NCBI GenBank assembly: GCA_022432975.1
Contig: CM039512.1
Coordinates: forward strand, 7,204,858 to 7,268,857
From: Begonia masoniana
Lineage: Eukaryota > Streptophyta > Magnoliopsida > Cucurbitales > Begoniaceae
DNA length: 64,000 nt
Direction of reading: 5' to 3'
Under the pieces are notes generated by a model. The model ran no database searches, was not told the origin of the DNA, and was given only the letters and a program-made list of their open reading frames with translations. Position 1 is the first letter of the stretch. Every line of letters begins with the position of its first letter. Below, one piece after another: positions 22,696-34,685 of the stretch. Made by a program: the position numbers and the translations under genes.

Positions 22696-23685
22696 CTGCT
22701 GAGAGAGAGAGAGAGATTGAGAGTTGGAATATGTTCTAATGGGAAATCTTCAACGTGACATGTAGTTGAAACTATATATTCAGCAAAAGACATCTCACTG
22801 ATATTTTTTCATGGATAAATTTTTTAAGTTTCATACCAAATATTAGAACATATTCAAATCCACCAAGGGGTGAGCACAGTTAGGTTTTAGAGTTGATCCA
22901 AACCAAACCGAGTAGATTCCGTTTTTAAAAATTTGAACATAAGCCAAACTGGTGGAGATATGGAACCGAATAATAATAATTACTGAGTATTGTATGAAAC
23001 TTTTGGAAATTTAAATACCTTAGAATACAGCCACAAACACAAGCAAACAAACGGCAAATAGATTTAATCATACATTTTAACCATAACACAAACATAAATA
23101 CAAACAAACAATCAGGTCAGCTAAATAACCTTTCAGTCTTCAGACCAAACCAATCTTGATCCACCAGAACAATTCATCAGAGTAAAACTAAAAAATGTCG
23201 AGGAAAAGAGATTCCTGAGCACAAGCAATTAACAACTATAACAAGACCACACTAAACTATTATCTCTGTTCTGAAATTCCACAAAGAAGATTTCAAAAAT
23301 TCCAAATTTAAACTCACATGGGACTGTAGAAGCCGAATATCTTTCTAGAATTATGGATTTTACCTTGCAAAATCTCTTTTTCTCTGACTTGCCAAGGACA
23401 CCCCTAATTTTGGTGAGCGCACAAGTAATCTTGACCTCAATGAATGAGCATGCTAATCATATAAATGGATTCATCTCTGGTAATCAATGATACCAATTAT
23501 CAGAAGTTCAATGGCAAGCTAGGTTTACTGTGCACAAAAACAAAATTGCCCGAAATTACTTTGCAGAGGACTGAGGAGTTCCTCTTCAGACTTCACTCTT
23601 GCTTTACGCGCACCAAAGGAACTGGCACCTCGCAGGACGCAGAGAAGTTCAGACTTCCCAGATTCACCGGGCTTCGTCTACGGAC
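22696..23685. other. intergenic region
   Basis: Promoter side of the preceding gene, starting with a GA repeat at 22703-22716, and AT-rich DNA up to the hAT-like element. Short frames (for example 23465-23695) have no recognisable protein features. Confidence 0.55.
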
Positions 23686-23693
23686 TGAGAAGT

Positions 23694-25269
23694 AGGGGTG
23701 ATCGTGGTCCGGTTCGGTCCGGTTTTTGAAAAATTTAGGACCGGACCACTAAATTCGGTTTTTAATTTTTTGCACCAATAAGCAAAAAAAAATTCCCAGA
23801 GCCGGACCAGAATTCTGGTCTCGGTTCTGGTCCTCCCGTTTTTTTTTAACAGCTGCACTATAACTAATCAACTGGTCATGATGTTGAAAACTATTAACGA
23901 AAAGTTGCAGAGAAGAAAACTCTAGAACATATGGCAAAAGAGCAGTGGAGAGGAGAAATGCCTCCAAGAACAACAACACAAACAAGAAATTACAGACCCA
24001 ATGCACCTCCACTTAACCAACAAACCCCTAATCGAATGAGAAATCACCCAACAAATACCAAGCTACTCTCTCACATCCAGGACCATCGAAACTATGCTAC
24101 CTTGCAATCCAAAAAAATTGATTCACATCCTCGTCTTCCTTCAAACACAGTATGAATAGAGAATCCTCTCCTTGATATCCATCAAAATAAATCAAAACAA
24201 GGAACCGCCCAATCATAGCAACATAATGCAAAAATTGAAAATAAGCAACATGCCTAATTCTCTGCTATGTTAATGAAGTGAGATACTTAATTACGACAAA
24301 GAATAATAGTGCTGTGATATAAACACTTGACGGAATATCATCCCAAAACTAAAGAAACGAAAACCAGTAGACTACACAAATAAAATTGAAGGAAAAAATA
24401 GCAATTAAAACAAACAAACATCGAGCTACAACAACCTATTGCTGTGATATAAACACTTGACCGAATATCAACCCACAAATCAAGAAAAGAAAACCAGTAG
24501 AGCACACAAAAAAATTTTGAATCCAGGAAAAGAATAGAAATGAAAACAAGCAAACATCAAATTACAGCAACCTATTACAAAATTTGAAAATAAACAGTAG
24601 AAATTGACGACACCCGAGAGAGAAGAGCCGAAGAAAAAATCCCACACTTGAGCAAATGCAAATAACGTAGATTAACAACACTCCAGAGAGAAGAGCTGAA
24701 GAAGAAATCTCACCCCAGAGCAAATGCAAAGAACACAGAAAAGAGAAAAAAATTAAAACTCGAGAGAAACGAAACCAGTTCACAACAACAGAATGAAAAA
24801 ATTCACATACTCAGCAGAGTTAGAGAGAAGAGACGAAGCAAAACCACAATAGGTATGAAAAGTGAGAGCAGACAATACCTGTTGTGCGAACAGCGAGCCG
24901 GCGAGAGCGACTGGAAGAGACGGCGAGATACAGCTACGCACGGCGAGGGCGACTGGCGGGTGGCGCGAGAGACACGGCGAGGCGAAGCAACAGGGAAGGC
25001 AGGAAGAAACAGGGAAGGCGAAGAATTCTGTCGACTCGAAGAAGAGAAGTCTGTCGAGGACTCGAGCGAAGCGAAGAAACTGAGTTCGATTTTTAGGGCA
25101 TGGGTGGCCAGCGGCCAGCTTAACGAATAACGATCCAGGCCGGTTCAACGAAAATTGTGTCACCAAACCCGAGAACCGCACCAATAACTGCGGTTCTTGA
25201 AAAAAAAACCCGATATCTATTAATTTGTAAGGCAAAACCGCCCAGAATCGGACCAAACCGTTGGTTCAG
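23694..25269. mobile_element. non-autonomous hAT-like DNA transposon
   Basis: The 8-base sequence TGAGAAGT flanks both ends (23686-23693 and 25270-25277), as expected for the hAT superfamily. The ends are imperfectly inverted: the left begins AGGGGTGATCGTGGTCCGG and has several CCGGTTCGGTCC motifs, and the right, read in reverse, begins CTGAACCAACGGTTTGGTCC. The 1.58 kb interior encodes no transposase. It contains two local duplications, one of about 125 bases (starting near 24310 and 24440) and one of about 75 bases (near 24605 and 24680). Confidence 0.72.
24310..24740. repeat. direct duplications inside the hAT-like element
   Basis: GCTGTGATATAAACACTTGA at 24311 recurs at 24440, with the following text (CGAATATCA..CC, GAAAACCAGTAGA) also repeated. 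A second pair shares GAGAGAAGAGC(C/T)GAAGAA and GAGCAAATGCAAA. Confidence 0.8.
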
Positions 25270-25277
25270 TGAGAAGT

Positions 25278-25758
25278 GAGGAGTTCATCGGGCCAGTCTC
25301 AAATCGCAATGCACTCGAGAGATCGCCCGTCGGCGGGCTAGGGTTGCTCTTTTTCTTCTTAGTTTGCAAGCCATGATGGTCGGCGAACACGTTTTATTCT
25401 CATCTTACGGTTTTTTTAATGATTACGGTTCGGTTAATATCGGTTTTTCCTATGAGAAGAATCAGTTCGGTTTGGTTCTGTATTCTCTGGAAACACTGTC
25501 TCCGTTATCCATTCCCATTATCCTCTCTCTCTCTCTCTCTCTCTTTTCATTTGTGTTTTTAACTTGATATTATCGTGATAGATCAAGTAAATCTCCCTCA
25601 AGATAGAGAAGAACGATTCAAATGGGTAGATTAATTAATCCAAATCAAAACGCAGGTATTTAGCTTCAGAACAGTATTATTCAACAATTTTTTCTAGATA
25701 CAAGTACATGTTCTTCGGTATCATACAGACCCAAGAGAATAAACTACTAGATTACGAA
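25278..25758. other. intergenic region with CT microsatellite
   Basis: AT-rich DNA downstream of LIR1, with a CT repeat at about 25523-25543. The region nearest LIR1 is probably its 3' UTR. Confidence 0.6.
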
Positions 25759-26371
25759 CTACTGGTAAACTCCTTTCTGATAATCTGACTCGCAGAATTC
25801 ACCTCCAAGATCATCACAAGCCTCCCCTGGAAAAACCCTGCAGAAATCACCTTCAAATCACACTTCTCCTTGCTCTTTATATCAAAAATTAGAATCAAAA
25901 CACAGAGAATCTAAAAATGGGCGCTTAAAATTTTACGTTTTGGAATTGTTGTACTCGAGATACTCTCTGTCTACCAACTCTGAAGCAACACTTGGTTTTT
26001 TGGCCTCTGGTTCGAGCTTTGTTTCGGGATATATTTCAGCATCGCAAGCTTCTCCTCCAAGCGTCTCGCATGCCTCGGCTGGGAAAACCCTTAAAGAAGA
26101 CGACACAAGTAAGTCGATTCTTTGTTTTTCTAATTGAAAAAAAAAAAAAAAAAAAAAAACCCAGAAGAGAAGGAAAATCGGATTACGAGTTGCTGGAAGT
26201 ATAATCAACTGTAGAAGGATCTTGAACAGAATTAGGAGTAGCCTTGAGAGGAACGCACTGCGAAGTTCTGCCCCTGCGAATGGACCTCAGTGATCCGATG
26301 GCCGATGATTTGGGTGTGAAAATGTTGGCTGATAATGGCGCTACTGCTGCTGCTGCTGCTGCTGCTTGCAT
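25759..26371 (-). CDS. LIR1: light-regulated protein LIR1, chloroplastic
   Basis: LIR1 is a small plant protein that, in Arabidopsis and rice, helps anchor ferredoxin-NADP+ reductase to the thylakoid through Tic62 and TROL. Three exons on minus (26187-26371, 25937-26089, 25759-25837; all GT-AG) join to 138 residues. The start at MQAAAA matches the family; an in-frame ATG at 26422 would add 17 residues. Residues 1-45 are Ala/Ser/Arg-rich like a transit peptide. Exon 2 begins the first repeat VFPAEACETLGGEAC, and exon 3 is the second, VFPGEACDDLGGEFC, ending DYQKGVYQ. Both repeat exons begin at an equivalent phase-2 junction (TC|G GTT and AC|G GTT). The gene looks intact. Confidence 0.95.
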
Positions 26372-26442
26372 TTTTAGAGCTTCTCTTCTGGATATATGGC
26401 TGTGTTTGTGATTTGTGTGCATAGATATATAGCTATACTAAA

Positions 26443-26536
26443 TATATATAGACAGAGAGGAAGAAAGATATTTAGTGGTTTGAGTGGATAAGGTTTTGAC
26501 TGAAAATGTGGCGGTGAAAGCTTGGGATAAGATACC
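26443..26536 (-). promoter_or_regulatory. LIR1 promoter: TATA box, I-boxes, evening-element-like site
   Basis: TATATATA at 26443-26450 lies 72 bases upstream of the chosen ATG. Further upstream are TAAATATCT (26465-26473, minus strand, one base off the circadian evening element), and GATAAG I-box cores at 26486-26493 and 26524-26536, which are common in light-regulated plant promoters. This fits the light and clock control known for LIR1 homologues. The site roles are inferred. Confidence 0.5.
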
Positions 26537-26723
26537 AGCTTTTGATATTTTCTCCTCCTCCCTCAAAACAATAGCAATTGGTGCAGGATCAAACTATCTT
26601 CCTTGAAATCATATAATCAATATAAGATTACTTTTTTTTTTACTTGAAAGCACACTGTGCACAAACAAAATAAGAACCCAAAACTTCATCGTCAAAAAGC
26701 TAACTTTTTTACTTGCATTAGTT

Positions 26724-27934
26724 TCAAAAACTGTGCAATTGAGTCAGCACGAGAAGCAACTCGTCACTGGACGGCCGATCCGAGGGCGAATCCGAGAGGC
26801 AAACCACAGCGATTTTGACAGCCATTAACATCTCGTCTTCCTCACCTTCTTCCATTGTCATGTTCCGATCCAATGCTAAACTCCCCCAATTGCTTAATTC
26901 TTCAAAGATTGGATCATCCACATCTCTACTGGTTAACAAAATAGCTAATATCATCCCATAGCTAAAAATGTCACTCTTATCAGTGTACCTGTAAACAAAT
27001 GAATCTCGACCAAATGAATCCCCATTATTTTAACGATGAAACTGCAGAAGATTGAAAAAAAAACAAGTGAAAACGGTAGAAATTACCTGCCATTTTGGAA
27101 GCACTCTGGAGCACTATAAGCAGATGTTGTTCTACCAAAACGAGGAATGAGCTTAGCCAACCCACAATCAGCCAACCGTGGCTCAAACTCTGCATCCAAG
27201 ATAACATTTGAAGGCTTCAAATTGCAGTGCAGAATCGGAGGTTGGCATTCAAAGTGAAGATAATGGAGCCCCTTCACCAACCCAACTGCAATTCTAAGCC
27301 TAATTTCCCAGCTGAGCTGCAGCTGATTTTCTCGAACTTTTTTCATCACATCTTCGAGACTTCCGGAAGGCGCATAATCGTAGACCAGAAATAATCGATC
27401 TTCTTCTCGAATATAAGCTCTTAAGCTCAGCAGGTTTCTATGTCTCAACCGTGCAAGTGCTTCCAGCTCTTGCTGTGCTCGCCTCTTAACTGAATTGCTC
27501 TGACCGGTCTCGAACGGTTCAAGCCGCTTGACTGCAACGGTTAAGCCATTGTCAAGAACAGTCCTCGATATCTTTCCGTTCGGGCTTGAACCGAGCAACT
27601 GGTTTTCGACTTTTAGCGCCGATTGGAGAGTCTTCGGATCGATTTTTGGTGAGAATATAACAAGGCCTCTGAGAATTGGGGTTCTGTTCAAGTACCCGAA
27701 GAAGCTCCGGACTACGAAGGCGAAAAGAACAGCCCCGGTTAACCCTATTAGCACTCCTAAAGAGATGCTGAAAATGATTTTTCGGAAGCTGTTTTTGAAA
27801 TGCGGTGAAATGTGTGGGATTGGAGGGTGGGCGGAGATAATGTGTTTGTTTGTTCTTGCTTGGCATTTCCCATCGGAGAAATGGATGGAACAAAATATAA
27901 ACAGCAAGAGCAGAATGAAGAAGCATTTACTCAT
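26724..27934 (-). CDS. CRN: CORYNE-like membrane pseudokinase (CLAVATA pathway)
   Basis: CORYNE partners CLAVATA2 at the plasma membrane to pass CLE-peptide signals that limit meristem size. Two exons (27087-27934 and 26724-26988, phase-2 GT-AG junction) give 370 residues. A signal peptide (residues 1-22, MSKCFFILLLLFIFC) is followed by a short ectodomain, a membrane segment (FSISLGVLIGLTGAVLFAFV), then TPILRG..VFSPKI and a kinase fold. VAVKR keeps the lysine, but the catalytic loop reads HCNLKPSNV and the DFG site is DCG, so it is a pseudokinase like its homologues. YTDKSDIFSYGMIL and the end PSDRPSSDELLLVLTQLHSF match the family. The lobe between EELSNWGSLAL and EEDEML looks shorter than in Arabidopsis. 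A possible non-coding 5' exon lies near 28042-28087. Confidence 0.93.
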
Positions 27935-29929
27935 CGTTATTGTCGGAGAACAATCTAACCCAGTCGTGAAAATTCCTCAACTTGCAAGGGAACTGACATT
28001 AAAACACAAATTTGGCGCAGGGACTTCTCCAGAAAGCTTACCTGCGAAGAACCATTTCCTCTGCCATTCCTTTTGTTCTTCCTCCCTGCAAAGTTCGAAT
28101 CTGGAAATTAGGATTGAAAAATGTAAAAGAAACCCAGTACCCACCACAGTTCACCCCGAGAATCAAACTAAGATTATTAAAGTAATGGCAATAAAAACAA
28201 GATCGAGCAGCTCGAAATATAGAAACCCATAAGTAAAGAAACCCATCTGGGTTTAACAGAGCTACCTACCTACCCACCTAGCTCCACAGGTAGAAGATTC
28301 ACGTTCGACGAACACTTCCAAAAATCCCCACTGTTCATGAGGAAAAAAAAAAGAAATTAATAGAAATACTGAAAACAACCACTCGCACCCAATGACATTA
28401 TTCAAGAATACAAAACCAACGTCGAATGACAAACAGAGAGCATTCTAAAACGTGAGAACAAGCAGGGGTCCATTGACACGGGGACTGGAGACAGCCAGAG
28501 GTAAACCATAGCCGGGGTCGCCATCAAAAAGGCCGAAAGCGTCAAAGCGAAGCATCGAATTCTGTGAGAGAAGGGATTGAGTGAATGAGTCATCAGTGTC
28601 GCTGGTTCGATTAAGCATCCGTTATTACAGAAAAGCTTGACTTGTCGCTGAATTGATTAATAAAGGTGTTATCATCCGACCGACCCGTCACCCTCTTTCG
28701 CTTTTGCTTTTCTTTTCTTCAGAGTTTTACAGCTCAATTATCATCTTCATTTTCTTTTTCTGGCATCAAATTCAAGAACTTAATCAATTTGCTGCTCCAC
28801 CCAAATCTCTCTCAATTTGGAAAAACGACCCACCATTGTGTTACATTTGGGAAAACAGCAAACAAAATACATTATAAATAATTAAAAAAACAATAAAATT
28901 CATCTTTAGTCATTCATTTATAGACAAAACTTTAAACACTACAAATTAAATTTACAATCTTATAAACTATAAATGTCAGACTTTAGACTATCATTTTGAT
29001 GATCAGCCTGTCCAAAGTTCAGCTCGATGGTCTAAGATCTAGCCCTTCAATTTTAGACTACCATTTTTTATCCAGTTCAGACCATACCTATGGTCATGCC
29101 AGATAGAGGAGTCCCATCCCAAGGTGAAAAAGGCAGAAATTCTTTATAGAAAATCACAACTGAGTTTTGCAATTCAAGTATAAATATATAGAGAAACTAT
29201 AAAATTCTAATATTGATATATGGTTCAACCCGGCTCAACTAGAATTTGGGTCACACCGAACTCTAACAATTTCCATCTTAACACGAATTCCAAGTGAGAG
29301 ATCCAACGTAGACTTCTCTGATCAACCCAAAGCAAATCCGAAACAATGAACTCTGACAATCTCCATCTTCAAAAAAATTCCGGTATAAAAAAACAAATCT
29401 ACAAAATTCCATTAAAAAATAAATAATCTCGTCTTCCACAAAGGTCTCTGTGGGCCAGCTCAACAACTAATACCGATCAAATTTAAGATCTACTTAAACT
29501 TGAGAGACATACTTGAGAAGAAATCATATCTTTTTCCCTATGGTATCACTGAACTATCAGAGTTGTCGTAACGAACTGCATGTGAACACGTTAAAAACTC
29601 TCAACTGGAATCGTTACCCTCGAACACATTCAATGCATAACCATAGTTTCACTATATCGCCCTGGAGCTTTAACCTTCCACTTGGTTCTACCTTTGACGA
29701 TAATACTCTGACGTAAAACTAAAACTGATAACTGAACATTTGTAATAGGCTGACTCACCGGCTCTGATGTACTCTCAGATCTTAACCTGAACTTTACATG
29801 GGAACCTCACTTCTTCTGAATCTTCTCAAACAATTTCTTAGAAGATGAATTTACCAACTTAGTAGCCTTATTACTCGTCACTGTAGAATTCTGTAATAAA
29901 TAAATAAAAAATTACAGACTTCCTGTGCC
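27935..29929. other. intergenic region upstream of CORYNE
   Basis: It contains the CORYNE promoter and a splice-like segment near 28042-28087. A short frame at 28402-28593 (minus) is not recognisable. From about 29100 the text resembles decayed retrotransposon, but I cannot fix an element boundary. Confidence 0.45.
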
Positions 29930-31029
29930 CATTTAACATGACGAGAGCACCTCTACTAATCTTCACAACTCCACCTACAACGTTGTACTTGTACCCTTTC
30001 GCATCTAGAGTACTCAACGAGATCAAATTCTTCTTCAACTCGGGAACATGTCAGACATTACCCAATGTCTTGACAACTCCATCAAACATCATGATTATGA
30101 TGGTACCAATCCTAACGCTACCTTGCAAGGTATGTTATTACCTATTAACACAACACCTTCTGACACTGTCTGATATGTCGGAAACCAATTCTGATTGTAA
30201 CTCATTAAAACAAACAAGTTGTATCCTGAATTCAATCATTGTTTGGCTTTGAGTTTCCCTTTCACACAACTAGAAGATCTTCATAACTATAATCTTGTTC
30301 TTCTGTGACAACTGCTTCACCGGACGTCATTGGTTGTTTTCTCTTCTCAGCAGCTCTCTTAACATTCAGCAATTCCTAGCACTCAGATTTAATGTGTCCC
30401 TTCTTCTATCCTGTTCCTTAACTTTGATATGTCTTTCGAACCCTGAACACCATCACTGCCTTTGCTGTTTGACTCTCTTATTCTACGCCAAACGATGACT
30501 CCCTCTCTGTGAGACTCAAATCCAACAATAATCTGCTTCATTTTCTCTTTCGATAATAAGGCGTCACAAACCTATTTTAAATATAGACTTTCTCTACTTA
30601 TAAAATTATATCTTTGAAAGTACCATATGAAGTAGGCAACAAGCACAATAAAATCAACCTCAAATCCTCCTCATCAAACTTGCATTGCATAGTCTCCAAA
30701 TCTGAAACTAATTCTTTGAATACGGTCAAGTGTTCTTCAACTGAACTAGCTTTCATCAACTGATGAGAAAATAAACGTTGCTTTAAATGCAACTTACTTG
30801 TGAAGATTTTCTTCATACATAACTGCTCAAATTTTACTCATAATTTGGCGGCAGTTTTCTTGTTCAGGACATCCTGCAAAATCTGATTTGATAAATGGAG
30901 ACGTATCGTAGATAGGACTTTTCGATCATTCAGAATTTTCTCCTCTTCACTTAAAGACATGGACATTTTATCGAGTCCAAATAGCGCTTCGTCAAATTCC
31001 ATCTGTGCAAGGAAATCTCGCATCTTCAC
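29930..31029 (-). pseudogene. decayed Ty1/copia gag-pol fragment
   Basis: On minus, 31029 onward encodes MKMRDFLAQMEFDEALFG, then a broken helix-rich gag (LKQRLFSHQLMKASSVEEHL and DLETMQCKFDEEDLRLILL), the standard retrotransposon gag of copia elements. Near 30380-30400 there is half a zinc knuckle (GHIKSEC). From about 30170 to 29930 there is protease-like text (SEGVVLIGNN, and DAKGYKY after a frameshift). Stops and frameshifts are frequent. It is older and from another copia lineage than C1 and C2. Confidence 0.65.
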
Positions 31030-31869
31030 TTGCCATAACTGAAATCTTGTGTTCCGATCTAATAAGAGGATATCAAACCTGAACGAACCTATCGCTCAAA
31101 AAACTGACTTCAACAGAATATTGAACTTTAGAATATCCAATTCCATAATTTTGAAGCCCAAAAACAATATCCCAACAAAATTAGCCCATAATATCAAAAT
31201 AAATCCCAAAAAATATCCAGATATTCTCGCTCTCCAAAGTAATCCACACACAAAAGATTGAATTTTTATAACTTGATTTCACCTAAGAAAATCGATTTCC
31301 TCAGTTGAAAATATCCAAAATACTTTAATTTTTCAACAAAACACATCAATCCCCAAACAAAATTGATTCCTATTCACAGGGCGTGCGACCTACGAGGACG
31401 AAACTGCAAGTCAGAGCAAACTGGTGGTGACTTGAGCGACTGCGAAGTTCTATGGGGCGGCTGGTGACTCTGAACATAACAGATCAGAGATGGTGTGCGG
31501 CGCTCTGTGCAATAGAGAATGAGCCTGAAGAACCAAACGAGATGACAGTTGATCTCTATACACAAAAATTGACTCAAAGGCAGTGGGTTCTGATCGAAGG
31601 GCGTCAATGACGTTCTTCTCCTCCTCGGCTACGCGACGAAGATCTTCTTCCTCGGACAACAACAACTGAAGTCACTTGCTTGATCGACGACTGGTCCATT
31701 TGACGACCCCTCTATTATCTGTTTCCTCTTCGTGGACAACGACGACACTCTTCCCTCTCTATTTTTCTTCGCGGCTGGCAGCCCACTCTTCTTTGTTCTT
31801 TGCGACAAGAGAACAGAACAATTAAAAAGATGGGTTAAAACCAATTTGAACCCTTATGAGTTTAATTTG
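31030..31869. other. unassigned region
   Basis: Probably the 5' side of the decayed copia element and adjoining DNA. Open frames on minus (31374-31844) lack recognisable features. Confidence 0.4.
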
Positions 31870-32314
31870 AAACACTCCCAGTGCTTACGCGGCACTGGAC
31901 GTATTGGGTCATGGGGTCGATGTGAGGGGCGGGGACCCCCATCCAATGTGCACCGCATGTGATTGGAGAACAGGGGTTCTCGCCCCCTAAACGGACCCCT
32001 ATTCATGCCTCCCCATTTTAGAGGTATTCGTGAATAGAGGGTTACCGCCCCGAAACAACCCCGTTCTCAAGAACAATGTTTAAGAACAGGGGGTGGTTTC
32101 GGGGCAGTGATCCCCCGTTCGCACCCCTTAATATTAGGGAGGAGGGGAGGGGGAGGAGGATGAGGAGGAGAACGGTGGGTCACCGTCCTGAAACCACCCC
32201 CTATTCTCAAAATTAGGGTTGGAGAACGGGGGACCGATTGGAGGTGGTGACCACTTGTTCTTAAAATTAGGGCTGAGAACGGGGGTCATTGCCCCAGAAT
32301 TGGAGGTCGATCCC
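31870..32314. repeat. GC-rich fold-back repeat block
   Basis: Motifs such as CCCCCGTTCTC, AGAACGGGGG and AAAATTAGGG recur on both strands. The segment ACCGCCCCGAAACAACCCC (near 32044) is followed about 45 bases later by its near complement GGGGGTGGTTTCGGGGCAGT (near 32087), so it can form a stem with a short loop. It ends where element A1 begins. Confidence 0.7.
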
Positions 32315-32874
32315 TGATAACTCTTAAATTTGAGTTATTTTATACAGTAATTAGTTGAAAGAACGTATATGAATTGAGTGAATGCAAGAATAAATTTGTA
32401 GAAATTTACTACAATTGGTATATAATGCTGCAATATCAGTGCTTTGATTTGATTTAATATATTCCATGCATATTTTCTATTTTGAGTAGATTTTTCTCTA
32501 TAATTTGAGTTGTAAATTTTCGTATTTGAATGCAAAATTAATAGCGGGAAGATCAATTCAATTGCGGGAGAATCGTGAAGAAAGAGAAAACAGAAATTTG
32601 TTGCTCTAAACATGATGAGAGAAAAGGATGCTGGAATCATGGAAGAATAAAACAAATTAATTGAAGTTCAAAGATAGAAGGAAGAGCTAATTGGAAGAAA
32701 GAAATTTGGAAATTATTGAAGCACGTGGACGACAAAAGAAAATAGACAATAACTGTGGACAACAAAAGAAAATAGACAACAACTGTGGACGACAAAAGAA
32801 AATGGACGTACTGCAACATGGAGAAGTGGCAGAAACTAAAAGACAAAAAGCACTAAAAGACAAAAAGCACTAAA
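32315..32874 (+). repeat. A1 5' LTR, first part
   Basis: This part begins TGATAACTC and ends at the target CTAAA (32870-32874), used by G3. It includes three copies of a 29-30 base unit containing GACAAAAGAAAATAGACAA (32725-32810) and then ACTAAAAGACAAAAAG repeats. Confidence 0.75.
32725..32810 (+). repeat. short tandem repeat in A1 LTR
   Basis: Three copies of a unit with GTGGACGACAAAAGAAAATA at intervals of about 30 bases. The motif GTGGACGACTGG returns beyond G3 (43331 and 47923), consistent with one interrupted LTR. Confidence 0.85.
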
Positions 32875-33039
32875 TGTAACACTCGACAATCTCGGCCAGG
32901 TAATTTTCTTAACCATTTTAATTGTCACCCCCTTTTTATTGACCTTTATGATTTTAAATTTAATGCCAAGACTTATTTATTACAAGTTGAGTGAAACTAG
33001 GTTGGGTGGCAAGTTTGTAATTAAGGTGGATTTTATTGG

Positions 33040-33047
33040 TATAAATA
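33040..33047 (+). promoter_or_regulatory. TATA box of G3 5' LTR
   Basis: TATAAATA in GGTATAAATAGG is a strong plant TATA box. This part of the LTR is absent from the 3' copy. Confidence 0.65.
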
Positions 33048-34488
33048 GGTTATGGAAATTTTTAAACCTCATTAAAACCTCACTGTAGCCGACATTTCCT
33101 CTCTCGGCGATTTCCTTCCTTCCAGAGCTCCCTCTCTGCCAGCTATTCCTTCGCCGGCGACCAGTTCATCAGCCTCCACTTCGACAATCCACGCTCTATG
33201 TAAGATTTAGACAATGTAGTTACTGGATAGTTACTTAGAGCTCTGTCTTCAGCTAGAACTTGAGGTTTTGGATTCTGCACTAACAAAGTAATGGTAGTGA
33301 CAATCGTGATCCTTGTTTAGTAATGGCATTTTCGATTCGATTCTAGACATTAAGATAACAGACCATGTTTAGTTGTTAGACTTAATCTGGTTATTTAGGT
33401 TCTGGAAGTTTTAATCTGTACACACTAGGCGCTGGACTAGAAAGATTTAGAAATATTTATGTTAGATACGAGGATGACTTTTAGTTAGGATTTTGATTTA
33501 ACACTGTAATGTGAAATGTTTCTAGGTGAAGAAGTTTGAAAAAAAGTGCTCAAGTTGCTAAGGAAACCAGGTAAGTGAATGAGTACGATTCTCGGCCATT
33601 AAGGCCCTACATCACAAGGGTACTAGGTAGAAGTTATCTATGAGGTTTAAAGATTTTCTGTGCTATTGTCTGTGTAGTTATGGTGCTCGAGTTGATGTTA
33701 CGATCCTTTGACGAATGAATGGCTTGTTCAGTAGTCTGTGAACTAAGATTACTCATGCTCATGCATCATGAATGTTTTCCCAAGCATATGAAAATATTTT
33801 AAGTGCATGATTTCTCACATGAACAAGATATGAATATGAAACTTATGCAACAAGGATTAAGAGAGGGTTGGGGGTGGTTTGGCGTATGTCACTGTCCAAA
33901 AGGAGGACCATGAATACGACCCGCAAAGGACTATGTACACTCTCACTGTCAACCCCCTTTTCAGCATAAATTCTCCCTTAATCCATAAAATGAAAATGAT
34001 GAACATAAACAAGAACAAGAACACGAGAAGATCATGAACATGTGTTTATTTAACTTGTGCATTCATGCATACATGTTAGCATTGCATTCATTACTAAGCA
34101 TTAGGCTTATAGTTTAAACCTTATGATGTAGGTGGAGAACTACCAGGTGAGGATTTCAAGTCTAATGAGGATGACTAAGGCTGGTTGTTGAAAGGTGCTC
34201 AGGGTGACAGATTGGTGGCTGGGAAGGCGATTTCAACTCCTGGTTACTACTTTTATCATGTTAGTAAGGTTATGAATACTGAGGTCTATGTAGGATGTTT
34301 TCTTAAAACAATGGATACTGGAATCCTGACTGACTAACTTCTTAGTTTGAGAATGATCGTGAAATGATAGAATGATCTGTTTTGTTAGAGTCTCTCGCTA
34401 CACGTATTCTAAATGAGATTATGGTCCAACTGTGTGTTAGTTTATTCAGTCATGTTAAATTTATGAAAGTCTGAAAGTTTCCTGTCTA

Positions 34489-34685
34489 TCGGATGAAGTC
34501 TTCCATTGGATTGTGTCTTCCATTGGATGAAGTCTTCTATCGGATGAAGTCTCTATCGGATGAAGTCTTCTATCGGATTGTGTCTTCCATCGGATGAAGT
34601 TCTCCATCGGATGAAGTCTTCTATCGGATGAAGTCTCCATCAGATGAAGTCTTCCATCGGATGATGTCTTCTAACGGAATGAAGT
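34489..34685 (+). repeat. 16/17-bp minisatellite in G3 5' LTR
   Basis: About twelve units of CATCGGATGAAGTCTTC (17) or its 16-base form, with variant GGATTGTGTCTTC units. Each end is degenerate. Confidence 0.9.

Noticed and set aside
24855..25256. Overlapping open frames near the right end of the hAT-like element
   Set aside because: Several frames on both strands are open because the segment is GA-rich; no transposase or other domain is seen.
28402..28593. Short minus-strand frame with a hydrophobic stretch upstream of CORYNE
   Set aside because: No family match. It may be part of a 5' UTR, but there is no support for a separate gene.
31374..31844. Minus-strand frames between the copia relic and the GC-rich block
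   Set aside because: Overlapping frames lack recognisable motifs and splice structure; evidence is too weak for a gene call.
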